Part shown: in pieces, positions 10,567 through 20,069 of the stretch
How the letters are laid out: every line of letters starts with the position of its first letter
Position numbering within the stretch: the first letter of the stretch is position 1
Source of the DNA: Hyaloperonospora brassicae
Lineage: Eukaryota > Oomycota > Peronosporomycetes > Peronosporales > Peronosporaceae
DNA: 64,000 nucleotides
Direction: 5' to 3'
Assembly (NCBI GenBank): GCA_947650285.1
Contig: CANTFL010001445.1
Location: 1,178,001-1,242,000 of the forward strand
The notes under the pieces: model-generated
What the model saw: the letters and a program-made list of their open reading frames with translations, nothing else
Told to the model about the DNA's origin: nothing
Database searches by the model: none
Program-made: the position numbers and the translations under genes

Positions 10567-10568
10567 TT
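10525..10568 (-). promoter_or_regulatory. probable -1 ribosomal frameshift signal (gag to pol)
   Basis: On the minus strand the gag frame reads TCA AAA AAT, which contains the heptamer A AAA AAT (10562-10568) of the X XXY YYZ form. A 6-nt spacer follows, then a stem-loop (10525-10555) with arms GGTCAGTAGGG and CCCTACTGATCC and one bulged base. The gag stop TAG lies inside the stem. Pol is open in exactly the -1 frame from the heptamer onward. Confidence 0.75.
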
Positions 10569-11712
10569 GATGGTCCGTCTCGATGTTGCGGCTTCGCAAC
10601 AGCGCTGGACCCACGCCCATTGCCTTTTCTGGCAAATGGTCGTCCATTTCGCTCAGTACTGTTTGGTACTGGGCGTGGAGCACTACACTCATATGCGTAG
10701 TGCCCTAACTTCTGACATCGATTGCACCTCTGCATTTGCTTGTTGTTCGAAGAGCGAGGTCTCTCGCTCTCAACATAGCAGAGTTCCATTGGTTCCGGAC
10801 CTCCGATCTCTTGTCGCCTCTGTGGACGATAAGAGTTTAAGCTAGCATGAGCCTGTCTCATGCTAAAGTCTTCCTGTTCCGCGGCTGATATCTCTTCTTC
10901 AAGCGTATTCAGCTCAAGGCGGAACAAGTGGCCCCTGACGGGCCCTTCTGCGAGCCCTTGCATGAACACCGTAATCAACGTGTGTTCATGGACTGGGTTG
11001 GCAGTTATACTACTCGCAAGGAGTCGTATATGTTGTGCGTATGCGTGCACATCACGCTTACCCTGCTTGAGTTTCAGGAGCTCTGAACGAGCTCTGAACG
11101 AGCCCTGAACTCAGCCCGTGGCGGCTCAAACGTTTGTCTGAGCCGGGACTTGAAGTCATCTAGCGACCTAAACACGTTTGGGTCGCTACTCTCGAGTCCC
11201 AGGGACCAAATTTTGGCTCACCCTGCCAAGTGGGTCTGAGTGAATGTGAGTTTCATTTGCTCATCTTCGACGCGACGAGCCCTTAGGGCTCTGTCGAGTT
11301 TGACAAACCAGAGTAACAGGGAGTCCTCCGAAACTCCACTGTACTTGGAGATGTCAACTTTCATGACCTTGGGACGACGCACATGCGCCGTCCCGCCCAC
11401 ATCAGCATGGAATTGCTGCTGTCTCAACAGCTCTATCTGTTGAGCACCGAGTTCTCTCAACTGCTCGGCCTGTTGAGAGCCTTGCTGGTGAATCGAGGCT
11501 ACTTTCTCCCTTTCGGCGACAAGTTCATTTTGTATGAACTTGGCTATAGCGGTATGTTGTTGATCTCTGTCTAGAGACTCCAATATGGCGCTAATGGCGA
11601 GCTCGCCTACGGTAGAACTCATTCGTTCTACCGCACCCCATTCGATGTCACTCAAATGGGTAAACCCTTCACGCGTGGCGTGAAAGGTGTCTTCTTCATC
11701 CAACATGAACAT
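10547..11712 (-). pseudogene. family-A gag with CCHC zinc knuckle
   Basis: Structural protein forming the virus-like particle. The N-terminal part (11712-11218) has a Gln-rich coiled coil, then VDISKYSGVSEDSLLLWF and TQTHLAG. The C-terminal part (11050-10547) has VHEHTLITVFMQGL and a knuckle CNRCQKLGHYAYEC (C-x2-C-x4-H-x4-C), ending KNGRGQ. Two lesions separate the parts: TGA at 11218-11220 and a direct duplication of an 11-bp unit (11079-11100) whose frame effect exactly accounts for the frame difference between the two halves. Both lesions are also present in copy D. The start at 11712 is the first ATG after the primer-binding site. Confidence 0.9.
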
Positions 11713-11735
11713 GTTGGATGTTGTGGTCCTTGGAA

Positions 11736-11754
11736 GGACTACAAAGTGCTACCA
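11736..11754 (-). other. family-A primer-binding site
   Basis: On the minus strand TGGTAGCACTTTGTAGTCC starts two bases inside the 5' LTR. It begins with TGG, the complement of the tRNA CCA end. The same sequence follows the LTR of copy D (61349-61367), and a close variant follows the family-B 5' LTR. I cannot name the tRNA. Confidence 0.65.
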
Positions 11755-11756
11755 GG

Positions 11757-12144
11757 TGTAACGGGGCACACCCTTGCGTGAACTTAACGCAAGGGTTTTG
11801 GGTGCCCCGACAGACGTACACGTGGCAATCGAGGAAGCGTAGGTAGGGTAAAAGCAGAACTGTTATATTAATATAATTAAGTCTTTTAACTACTGTCTCT
11901 TCGACTTAACTTAATTACGTTGATATAACTGAGTGTATGGTGACGTCTCGTCACCACTCATTGCGCGCGTCTTGCGGCGATTGGTGAGGTGATATCATCA
12001 AGATATCAACCAAGGAACAGACCCTTTGGTCGACCCTGCAATATCACCACTTTGGTGGTATTGTTAAAAGAAAATTCATCTTCATATTCTTTATTGTCAC
12101 TTTCCTTAAAGTGACAATTCCATGTAACGGGCTGCCCCGTTACA
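11757..12144 (-). repeat. family-A 5' LTR
   Basis: A 388-bp LTR with the same ends as 4161-4545 (TGTAACGGGGC/GCCCCGTTACA). By eye it differs from the left LTR at about 20 positions. It should hold the promoter of the minus-strand transcript, but I cannot place a start site. Confidence 0.95.
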
Positions 12145-12149
12145 ATATA
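12145..12149. repeat. target-site duplication, right copy (ATATA)
   Basis: Matches 4156-4160 exactly. Confidence 0.85.
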
Positions 12150-14252
12150 ACTGTGCGCTTGTGCCTGCTTTAAAGAGCGAATGGCCTCATCTTTTGTGCA
12201 ACTGGGCTTAAGCTGTCATCGACTACTGATGGTTTCATCTTGACGTTAGGGTGCTACCAGACTGTGAGATGAATGAAATACGTCAAATTAGCAGAGACGC
12301 TCAGCAAATAGTACCCTGAGAAAGACCACAGAGCATTGCAGGATGAGGCAGATGTGCAGCCAAGCGTTATCTCTAATAGCTAAGAAACGCCTGTCTCAAG
12401 CGAAGCGTAACTTGACTTCTTCGTACAGGTGTACGCTACTTTGATCGAACTATAGTCGTGTACGTCTTTTTGAGTCGATCTTATATTCGATAGCCCAGGC
12501 AGATTACGCCCTGTGATTCCTCCAGCGGGAACCCGAATCTGCGAGACAGAGGGTTCAAGCTCGTCCTGTTTTGCTGCTCACGAAACATCGACAGAGCGCT
12601 CAAAGTGAATTCACCTCGATGGACGTCTCCTTTTCCCTTTTGCTGTCGTATTAGCGGACATCTTGTCTAGTTCCTTCTCGATCAACGTGGCGAATCCGCA
12701 CTAGCAAGATATCTTCTCCTTAGCTTTCAAATGGAGCGACCAAAGCGAGGATATGTGCTAGGCAAAAGCAGCGCACCGAAATCCATTTCAGCTCTTTGTG
12801 GCTCTGCGCCTGAATAATGATAGCTGCCGTCTACAGAGCTGACGACCAGCGTAGGAAAGAGACCGGCCTTCCAGGTAAACGTTTTGGCCACATTCGATTG
12901 TTGTCTTCGAATATATCCAATGCAGCAGCGCACAAGCCGACACTGGCGCAAGCTGTCAGCTCCCTGGTGACGGGTAGGTGTACGTTCGATCACTTGCTTC
13001 TATTAAAGTGTCTACCTTGTTTCTTGGAAACGCAGAAGTTGTTATAAAGCTGATCATGTGGGATTCCAGCTCCTTGTCGCTACACAAACAGCTCTTAAAT
13101 GTAGCCATGATGGACCGGTTCCTTGTATGGAAGAATGCGTCCGCAAGTCTCAACGATCGTTGCCGACCATGACACATGTACTTCGTGCAGTGACGTTCTT
13201 TTTGTCGGTCGACGTTAGCTACACTACTGTATACATGCGATGTCGTCCGGTAAAGCTAAGCTTTGCAGCTTGCATCCCGATCAGACTGACACAATCGGAC
13301 GCAGTTGATGTCGTTGTACTGTGCGCCGCTAGGTCGTTCTCATACACATATGCTAGATCCCTGTATATACTTATAGGCCCCGGTCACGGACCTGCATCTC
13401 GAGGTGTTATCATTGTCAGCCCATGTGCTAATTTCGTGCAGTCAGAGCACAATCTTTTTGTGCTGCCGTCGACATGATTTGCGGATTGATTCGTTCAGCT
13501 AAGACACAATGTTGTGGCGATGTGCGCAGACAGAAAAATAAATACGATTACCCGGGATATGTACGTGGACGACCTTAACGATCGCCTTGGTTGATTCACT
13601 CACACTTAAAACAAGTGAGGTGTAGGCAGCGATATGAACGGACTGCAGCAGGCAGTTGCTTTGCTAGCTGTGACATTTGGAGTGCTAATACTTAAATCAG
13701 GACGAACATGATGATGTATCTCAAAGATTTGACCTTTGATGTCTTTCATGAAGAACGAAACGCTGTCATTATTAGTATTGTGTTGCACTGACAAGAAAGC
13801 AACCTGACAGAATCTACAAGTTCCGTGATGGATCGATATGGACTCACAACTTCCTTTGTGGTGCCATATCGCCAAGCGGACCAACGGGATACAGCTACGA
13901 TAACAGCGCCAGGCTGAGGGACGTGGTCACACACGCTTGTGTACATTTAAGGTATGACGGAACGTGCGTGGCCATCGCTTCTTGACATTTAGGTGACGGG
14001 CGATAGTTAGTTCAAAGCCCTCACGAGCAGGGATAGAGATACACAAACATTAACCGCAAGGACACACAAGAATATCGGTAAGCGATGACACTTTATTGAC
14101 AATAACATTGAGATGGACCATTGTTACAGCTGCCGATTAGCTTGTAGATTCATGCAGTGACGGAGGCTGGAAGAGACACTCCTGCTTGAATTCGACACAT
14201 GCGAAGAAGCCACATGATGGTGCAGCAAGGGTTCGTCAATCCAGTAGTCCAG
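12150..14252. other. unrecognised region with short open frames only
   Basis: Contains several frames of 60-140 codons on both strands (for example 12727-12993 minus and 13058-13477 plus) with no motif I recognise and no clear homology to the elements in the window. It could hold decayed host sequence. I do not call genes here. Confidence 0.4.
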
Positions 14253-14462
14253 CTATTTTGGACAGACGAGGTTGCAGCAGTTCTCCTTTGGGCCTACTTT
14301 TTTTCCGTCGCCATGTGGGAAAGCTATTAGGCACTTGTTGTAAGCGTCAATCGCTTTAATATCTCTTGGGCATCCCGTATAACACTTATCATACTGACCA
14401 TCGGCCAACGCGCAAACGATGGCAGCGGTGATGATGTGAACGCTGGCGAGTTTGATGTTCAT
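14253..14462 (-). CDS. small secreted cysteine-rich protein, candidate apoplastic effector
   Basis: An intact 69-codon frame. Residues 1 to about 22 form a signal peptide (short basic start, hydrophobic core, Ala-Asp-Gly cleavage region). The mature part is about 47 residues with six cysteines (two near the start as C-x3-C... spacing CYTGC, one central, and CC...C at the end). That size and six-Cys pattern recall the PcF/SCR class of secreted oomycete proteins, but I do not claim family membership. An initiator-like motif lies about 50 bases upstream of the ATG. It sits in gene-poor DNA between repeats. The alternative is a chance frame, but the signal peptide and cysteine content make that less likely. 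Confidence 0.55.
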   Translation of the reverse strand: MNIKLASVHIITAAIVCALADGQYDKCYTGCPRDIKAIDAYNKCLIAFPHGDGKKVGPKENCCNLVCPK

Positions 14463-14508
14463 GATGCTGGATGGAGGGCTTGATTGATGATCCGTGCTTG
14501 GCTAGGCT

Positions 14509-14524
14509 AAAGGCAGAATGAACA
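14509..14524 (-). promoter_or_regulatory. oomycete-type initiator element
   Basis: On the minus strand TTCATTCTGCCTTT resembles the oomycete core initiator (TCATTYY followed by a T-rich tail). It lies about 50 bases before the ATG at 14462, the usual distance. Confidence 0.45.
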
Positions 14525-14529
14525 ACGAG

Positions 14530-15144
14530 ATGGCAGTGCTTGTAAGCGAAGGACGCCGCACACGCAGTCGGGATCGAAGGACAGGATGGGACTGGCGACA
14601 CCACGTCGCAACTACACACTGCAGAGAGAGTGCGCCCCCTCGCTAGAGCCTTCCCAGCCGGACTTAATGTGCTGAGATTCTTTCAGAATTCCCAAAATAT
14701 CGAAGCTGACGTCAAACCAGTCATAAATAACCCTCTTCGCGGACAGGCCCTTTAGCCAATCCATCCTCTGAAAAGGCGAATTGGGTGCGGCTCTGCACCG
14801 TGTCTGCTGCGATCGCATCCGGTGGTTGGGTTGGCAGCCGGCGGCCAGAAATAGATACTACGACCGGATGCGTCCCCAGCGCCACGCGTCATCGCTTTAC
14901 CGATGCGTTAAATTAGGCCTCAATTGGCCGCAAACGAGTCGTCACTTCGGGCTGGGCGTCCCAATTTGTCGCTCTGCACTTCTCTTCTGCATGAGGCAGC
15001 GGCGCACAAAAACTCCTTTCCGGGCCAAACGCATTGGCCTAAAAACGCAATCGAGCCTCATGCACACCAGTCATCTAAACTCAGATAAACATGCTAACGG
15101 ACGCACAAGGTGTCTATATCTCTTTCTTACATCGTTTGACTGGG
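14530..15144. other. no gene seen
   Basis: Open frames of 68 and 132 codons are present but show no recognisable domain. Confidence 0.4.
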
Positions 15145-15560
15145 GGCCTGGTTACGGATTCCTGATTACGGGTGCTTGATTACGGGTGCTTGATTACGGG
15201 TGCCCAAATTACGAAAGCCAAATTACGGGCTCCATAATAGGGGCGATAAGATAAGAATTTCTGATAGCGAGAACCTAATTACGAGAGCATGATTGCGAGT
15301 GCCTGGCTACTGGCGAATAATTACGCGTGACTGATAACGAGCAACTAATTACGGGTGACTGATTACGGGCAACTGATTACGGGCGACGGATTACGGGCAA
15401 TTAAATACGGGCGACTGATTACGGGCAACTATTTACGGGCGACTGATTACGGAAAATGATTACAAGAAACTGATTACGGTGGCCTGATTACGGACGCCTG
15501 ATTACGGACGCCTGATAACAAACCTTTGAGTTTGGACGCCTGGTTATGGGCGCCCATGTT
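15145..15560. repeat. 14-bp minisatellite
   Basis: A tandem array of a 14-bp unit close to CTGATTACGGGCGA, with variants such as CTTGATTACGGGTG and CCTGATTACGGACG. Roughly 28 units, the middle ones more eroded than the ends. 14 is not a multiple of three, and stops occur in every frame, so it is not coding. Confidence 0.85.
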
Positions 15561-15850
15561 CGGCGTGAATCTTCCCTTGCAGCACCCCGAATTTTAAAGC
15601 ATCGGCCTCGAGCATTCTTACGCGTGGCCATACGTTGTGCGTAAAAAGAGACGAGAATGTTAACGGTTGACGGCAGTTTTGCGCTACGCGTCAATGCTAC
15701 GGTGTGCACACACGTTCGATCGAAGGCCGATATTGTTGGGTTAGACTAATAAACAAGAGGGAATTCAGTACCAGGGGAAATATGAGAAGGATTTTATTCA
15801 TATAAAATTCGAAAGTATGTAATCGGATAAATTTATTTAGGCCACGAGTA

Positions 15851-15930
15851 GGACACACATCCCACTTTTGCTAGGGGCACATCCCACTTTTGCTAGGGGC
15901 ACACCCCATTTTTGCTACGGGCACACCCGC
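15851..15930. repeat. 22-bp tandem repeat, about 3.5 copies
   Basis: The unit GGGGCACATCCCACTTTTGCTA is repeated head to tail with few changes. It lies directly before the MYB-like remnant. Confidence 0.8.
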
Positions 15931-16229
15931 CCTCGTAGATTGATAAGATAAGGACTTCCTATTTTATGGTGCGGAAAACCCTGAACACGTTGTCACTTAC
16001 TGCTGCTCAATATATACCCATCTTTAATGGTAAATGCACTCATTCGCGAGATTTTATCAGTCCATCTTGGCCAGGGCGGTATCAAACGGGCAATGCCTGC
16101 TGGGATCTCTACTGTCTCGAAGACGGAATTCAATCTCATGGTATGATGCCAAGATTTGAGAATCGGTAGTGGCAACGACATCCGAATTTCATCGTGCTCA
16201 CAGTCACGAGTCGTTTGTAGCCGGCCCCC

Positions 16230-17230
16230 AACGATATTACGAGTTTAGAGCGTGAAGTCGTCGCGGATTTTGCCAAAGATTCCTACATTACACGCGTCGC
16301 TAACGTGGAGATAATTCTGCAAGCGTGGAACAAACTTCGCGCGTGGCAGGAGGCACGCAAGTCGAGAAAGTTCTTAATGAAACGTTCGGGTATTGCATGC
16401 AAATTGCGGTATGACTTGCACGAGCCGCCGACGTTTCGGCTTGGCGCGTGGACAAAAGAGGAAGACACAGCGGTCAACGGTTGGCCACGGGACAAGACGA
16501 CCCGAATTTGGTGGAGAAGTGGCAGGGAATTGCAAAGCGCATGTTAGTGCCGGGAAGACCAGCAGCTCAATGTCTTATTCGGTACCAGACAGCGCTGAAC
16601 GTGGGAAACACGCGGCCAACCTTTACGCCAGAAGAAAATTAATTTCTGCGTGAAGCTGTCCCGGTCTTTCATAAAAGTGGAGCGTGGTTGCAAATTTGAT
16701 GGATGGCCGTGTGTCGGGGCAGGTCCGCCATCGAGGGGAGCTCTCGCTTGCACCAGGTCTTCGGTGAGGCAAGTTTTACTTAAGTGAGGATCGACGGCTG
16801 CTGCTCGCACTTCGTGCATACGTGCCAAAAGGCAGTGAGTCCAATCAGGATCAAGTGCCGTGGAACGAAATTTGTCATCGTGTGCCCGGGCGAACACAGG
16901 CAGCGCTTCAGGAACGATACGGTAACTGCATCAACCCGGACTTGTCGACCCGTAAGTTCACCGAGCAGAAAGATGGCTCATTCTTACAAGATAGCGCGAG
17001 TGGGTCATCGAGACGCCATACTATGGCCGCAGCTTTCTGCTGAGCTAAGTAGCCGCACAAAATTTCAACTGTGTCGACGCTGGAGACAATTAAATCCAGA
17101 CGCTTATGACAAATTACGTCGCGCACTGAAAGATGCAAGCAAAAGCCAGACATCAGCCGTCTTCCGTCGCCGGTCAATACATCAACATGACCCTCGCTTC
17201 AGGAAGAAAAACACCGAGTGTCGTACGTAA
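16230..17230 (+). pseudogene. MYB-like (SANT) protein, broken
   Basis: Three MYB-like repeat signatures follow one another in changing frames. The first has LGAWTKEEDTAV, then EKWQGIAKRMLVPGRPAAQCLIRY. The second has VPWNEICHRVPGRTQAALQERYGNCINP. The third has ILWPQLSAELSSRTKFQLCRRWRQLNP. The W...I...VPGRT..QC..RY.N pattern is that of MYB DNA-binding repeats. An upstream helix-rich part (about 16240-16440) is open without stops. At least three frame changes and a stop near 16640 show it is inactive. The family is nuclear and binds DNA; the target is unknown. Confidence 0.7.
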
Positions 17231-18127
17231 AGTGGTCTCACAGTGGAGCAAGTAGCAACCGAGTCGTTTCCGCGAGGTTGTGTAGCTGTAGCGCTGCATT
17301 GTTTCGATGAGTTGGAGATATGCGAGACCGAATGCGAGGACAGGTCGATAGAGTACAATCTGAAAGGTGGGCCAATGCAATGGACTTAAAACCGCGATAC
17401 GTGCACAGTGCCTGAAGCAACCAAGAGATCATTATGCTGCTGAACTATGAGACGCTTTCGAGTCTCTTTCCGCTTGCCACGCCAAGCTTCAGTGTTCGTC
17501 TGTCGCTCGCCGTAAGTTGGGACAAGCGAGAAACTCATGCAATGCACCACTATGATTTGCGACCTGTGACGACGGGCACCACGCAAAGAAATGCTGTCGT
17601 TCGCAAAATAGACTATTAAGGCATACGAGGTGACATTGTGCACGCAATAGTCGGATTCGCAAGGCGTCGGGAGAGGTACATGAAGACGTATGTCAACATA
17701 CATCGACTTGGCATGTGTCTGCCGAATCCAACTCTTGAGGTACGCCAAACAATACATGATTTCCACAGGAATTTCAGCTTTCTGAATGGGTGACGTCAAA
17801 AGACCGTTGCGCTGCTGCAGCATCTTCAGCACCTCCGCTAATCCACAAAACCAAGTTGGCCGAGAGCCAATGCGATGCCAATGAGCACAACAGCGACTTT
17901 CTACAGCGCATGACTCAACCTAGACGTTTTTTTCAGCTGCAGCAGACGCTGCAGCAGACGCTGCAGCAGACGGCCATCCTGGCGCAATTTCTCCTCCTTC
18001 TTATGCTCTGCCACTTTTTCCTTCAGTACCGTCATGGCTTTACGGATATTCGCATCCGTTGGGTGGTGCGTTGCAGCTCAAGTGATCTTCTCTTTAGATT
18101 CCTCGAGGCACGGACAAACACGTACCG
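17231..18127. other. no gene seen; short CTGCAGCAGACG triplication
   Basis: No supportable gene. At 17937-17972 the 12-mer CTGCAGCAGACG is repeated three times in a row. An open frame over this part (17790-18170) runs into the family-B LTR and is not called. Confidence 0.4.
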
Positions 18128-18661
18128 TGTAGCGGAGCTACACAGCTCCTTAAGTCGGAGGAATACTTAACGCTCTTACGAGCAACTTTGGTTCTATGAA
18201 CCCGACTCAAAGAGTCAACAGCCTCGAGAGCTAAACGGTGGTTCATAAAAACCCGACTTAAAAGGCTCACGGTCCCTGTTCCAGCAAGACCAAACGATTC
18301 AAAGAATCAATCGCACTAAGTGCACCAGGAGTAGCTGCCTTAGCAAGGCGTTGCTACTTCCTTACGATCGCAAGACGCTTCAGAAAGGCACGTGTCTTTT
18401 GTTGATCAAAATGTGAATTAAATTTTATTTCTTCTTTTAACCTAAAAGAACCCCTTCGAACAAAGTAAATAACCTACTCACTTATGTCCTAAAAAAACAT
18501 ATTGAAAAATCTCGTTATCAATTGATGACAGAAATCAGTCTTCAACAATTGATACACTCACTGTGTTCTACAATTGCTTTAAAAGAGATCCCATTCCTTG
18601 TGTGTACCACACCTATTGTCGACTACCAGTCGACTACCAGTCGACGTGTAACCCCTTTACA
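18128..18661 (-). repeat. family-B 3' LTR
   Basis: Starts TGTAGCGGAGC and ends CTTTACA. Near its end GTCGACTACCA is duplicated (about 18616-18645). It is clearly diverged from its partner at 25285-25819. Confidence 0.9.
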
Positions 18662-18676
18662 CCCTCCCCCACCAGA
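18662..18676 (-). other. family-B polypurine tract
   Basis: On the minus strand TCTGGTGGGGGAGGG lies directly before the 3' LTR. Confidence 0.7.
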
Positions 18677-18723
18677 CTGAAGCTTCCACAAAACGCAATC
18701 AAATTCTTTCCTCGAAAAGGACG

Positions 18724-20069
18724 GTGTTTGTGTGCTTCAACCCCACAGTTGGTAAAACACAAAACACCATGGAATCGCCACCCCATGGGTCCTCGACTCT
18801 CTCGTCTTACCTTGGCATCGATGTGGATGTGGATTATGGTAGCGATACCGATATCCATGGTGAAGAGAGGACAATGTCCGACGCACCAGTGCAAGAGACA
18901 GCGCCTCATATTGCACCAAACCCATTTGCCGAGCGTGGCGAAGCCAACGCGCCATCGGCGCCTCACCAAACACTTCTTGTGGGCAATGCCATCATCACTT
19001 ATCCGCTCGATGAGCAACAACAGTTGGGTATCCAACGAGAGGAGAGAGCTCAGCGCCGTTCGCAGCTTGCTGCAACCCTTGAGGGTCGTCGTGGCTCTCT
19101 GTTCACACCACTAAATGTGGAATAGCGTATACGCCAAACGACAGGTCGTTCTTTGGCAACGTGGGCCATTGGCGCTGAGCCAACATCTTCTGATAAGGTG
19201 GCGAGTCGATAGGCATTTCGTGAGAGGTACCTGCAACCCCACTTGACGACTTAACGTCAATACAAGGTGCGACTTGACACGCAAGCACAGAATGCACCTG
19301 TTTCACCGATGAAGGGTATACCCATCCTCTTATTTGCAGGCGAATCTCAGGAGGAAGAAGACAACGCTTTTGTTTGCTGAGTGCATCGGAAACGACACCT
19401 CAGCAGCGTGTTAGCTCTCAGAGCAAGTTCCGATGTGGCAGATGTTCGTCTAGTGCGAAAGATTCGGTATGATTATGCCAGGATTAAGGTCAGAGGTTAG
19501 TTGCGAACTCGCACACGTATTCTCCGGCTGTGCCTATTGATGTGGGTGTTGGTCAAGCGGTACCTAATTACCCACCTGCCCCCACCACCATTGGTGAGAA
19601 GCGCTCTCGGTCGAGGGATGACCCCTGCCACGTTGTTCAAAAATATCAACGGCGTATGTTCAATCCTGCCGAAGGGGTGTCTCAAACTCCCACGAGTTCT
19701 CCGACTCCGGGTACCCCCGCCACTTCACCAGATACTGGTATTGACCCTGACGACGACGTCGTTTCAGGAGTCGCTCCACATGGAACTGGCGGCTCCCTTG
19801 CTAATCGAGCAGCGTCGGAGGTGGTCGGTATACCGAAGGAGGAGCATGAGAAGATGCTTCTCGAGATGAGTGGTCTTAGTGAGACATTTGGTAAGACCCA
19901 GAGTGCGTTTGACGCGATGCAAGCCCGTGTCCAAGCGTTGGAGGTGGTCCAAGCCCGGATGGAGGCTCAGCTTGATGTCCTGATACGGATTCAGCAACCA
20001 ATGGCAAGGCTTACCTATGCTGCGCAAGCGCCTCCAAGTTCACTTGGGACGGATCCCGATACGGCTTAA
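18724..20069 (+). pseudogene. antisense ORFs of family B (Ser/Pro-rich, then coiled coil)
   Basis: Two frames antisense to the element lie between the pol tail and the 3' LTR. 18724-19125 (133 aa) is acidic and Ser/Pro-rich, then Arg/Gln-rich (QREERAQRRSQL). 19530-20069 (179 aa) has a basic RSRSRD patch, a Pro/Thr-rich part and a C-terminal heptad-rich stretch (EEHEKMLLEMSGL, MQARVQALEVVQARMEAQL) predicted to be a coiled coil. The end of the second overlaps the SH3-like end of pol on the other strand. The spacer between them has stops, so it may once have been one gene. No homology to the family-A antisense protein is evident, only the same position and general layout. Confidence 0.5.

Larger units (their letters stand above)
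4161..12144 (-). mobile_element. complete family-A Ty3/gypsy chromovirus
   Basis: A 7,984-bp LTR retrotransposon read on the minus strand. It is flanked by ATATA duplications and has paired LTRs (4161-4545 and 11757-12144, roughly 94% identical by eye). It also has a primer-binding site, gag, protease, RT/RNase H, integrase, an SH3-like/chromodomain tail and a polypurine tract. Two open frames lie antisense between integrase and the 3' LTR. Gag and pol carry several lesions, so this copy could not make a full set of proteins. The sequence is unusually rich in short inverted repeats throughout. Copies of the same family lie at 49197-56448 (old) and 60953-64000 (cut by the window edge). Confidence 0.95.

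Noticed and set aside
14781..15179. 132-codon plus-strand frame
   Set aside because: No recognisable motif, and it runs into the minisatellite.
15145..15560. Possible CRISPR-like array
   Set aside because: Units are contiguous 14-mers without unique spacers, so it is a minisatellite.
17790..18170. 126-codon frame with LQQTLQQT repeats
   Set aside because: The repeats come from the CTGCAGCAGACG triplication, and the frame ends inside the family-B LTR.
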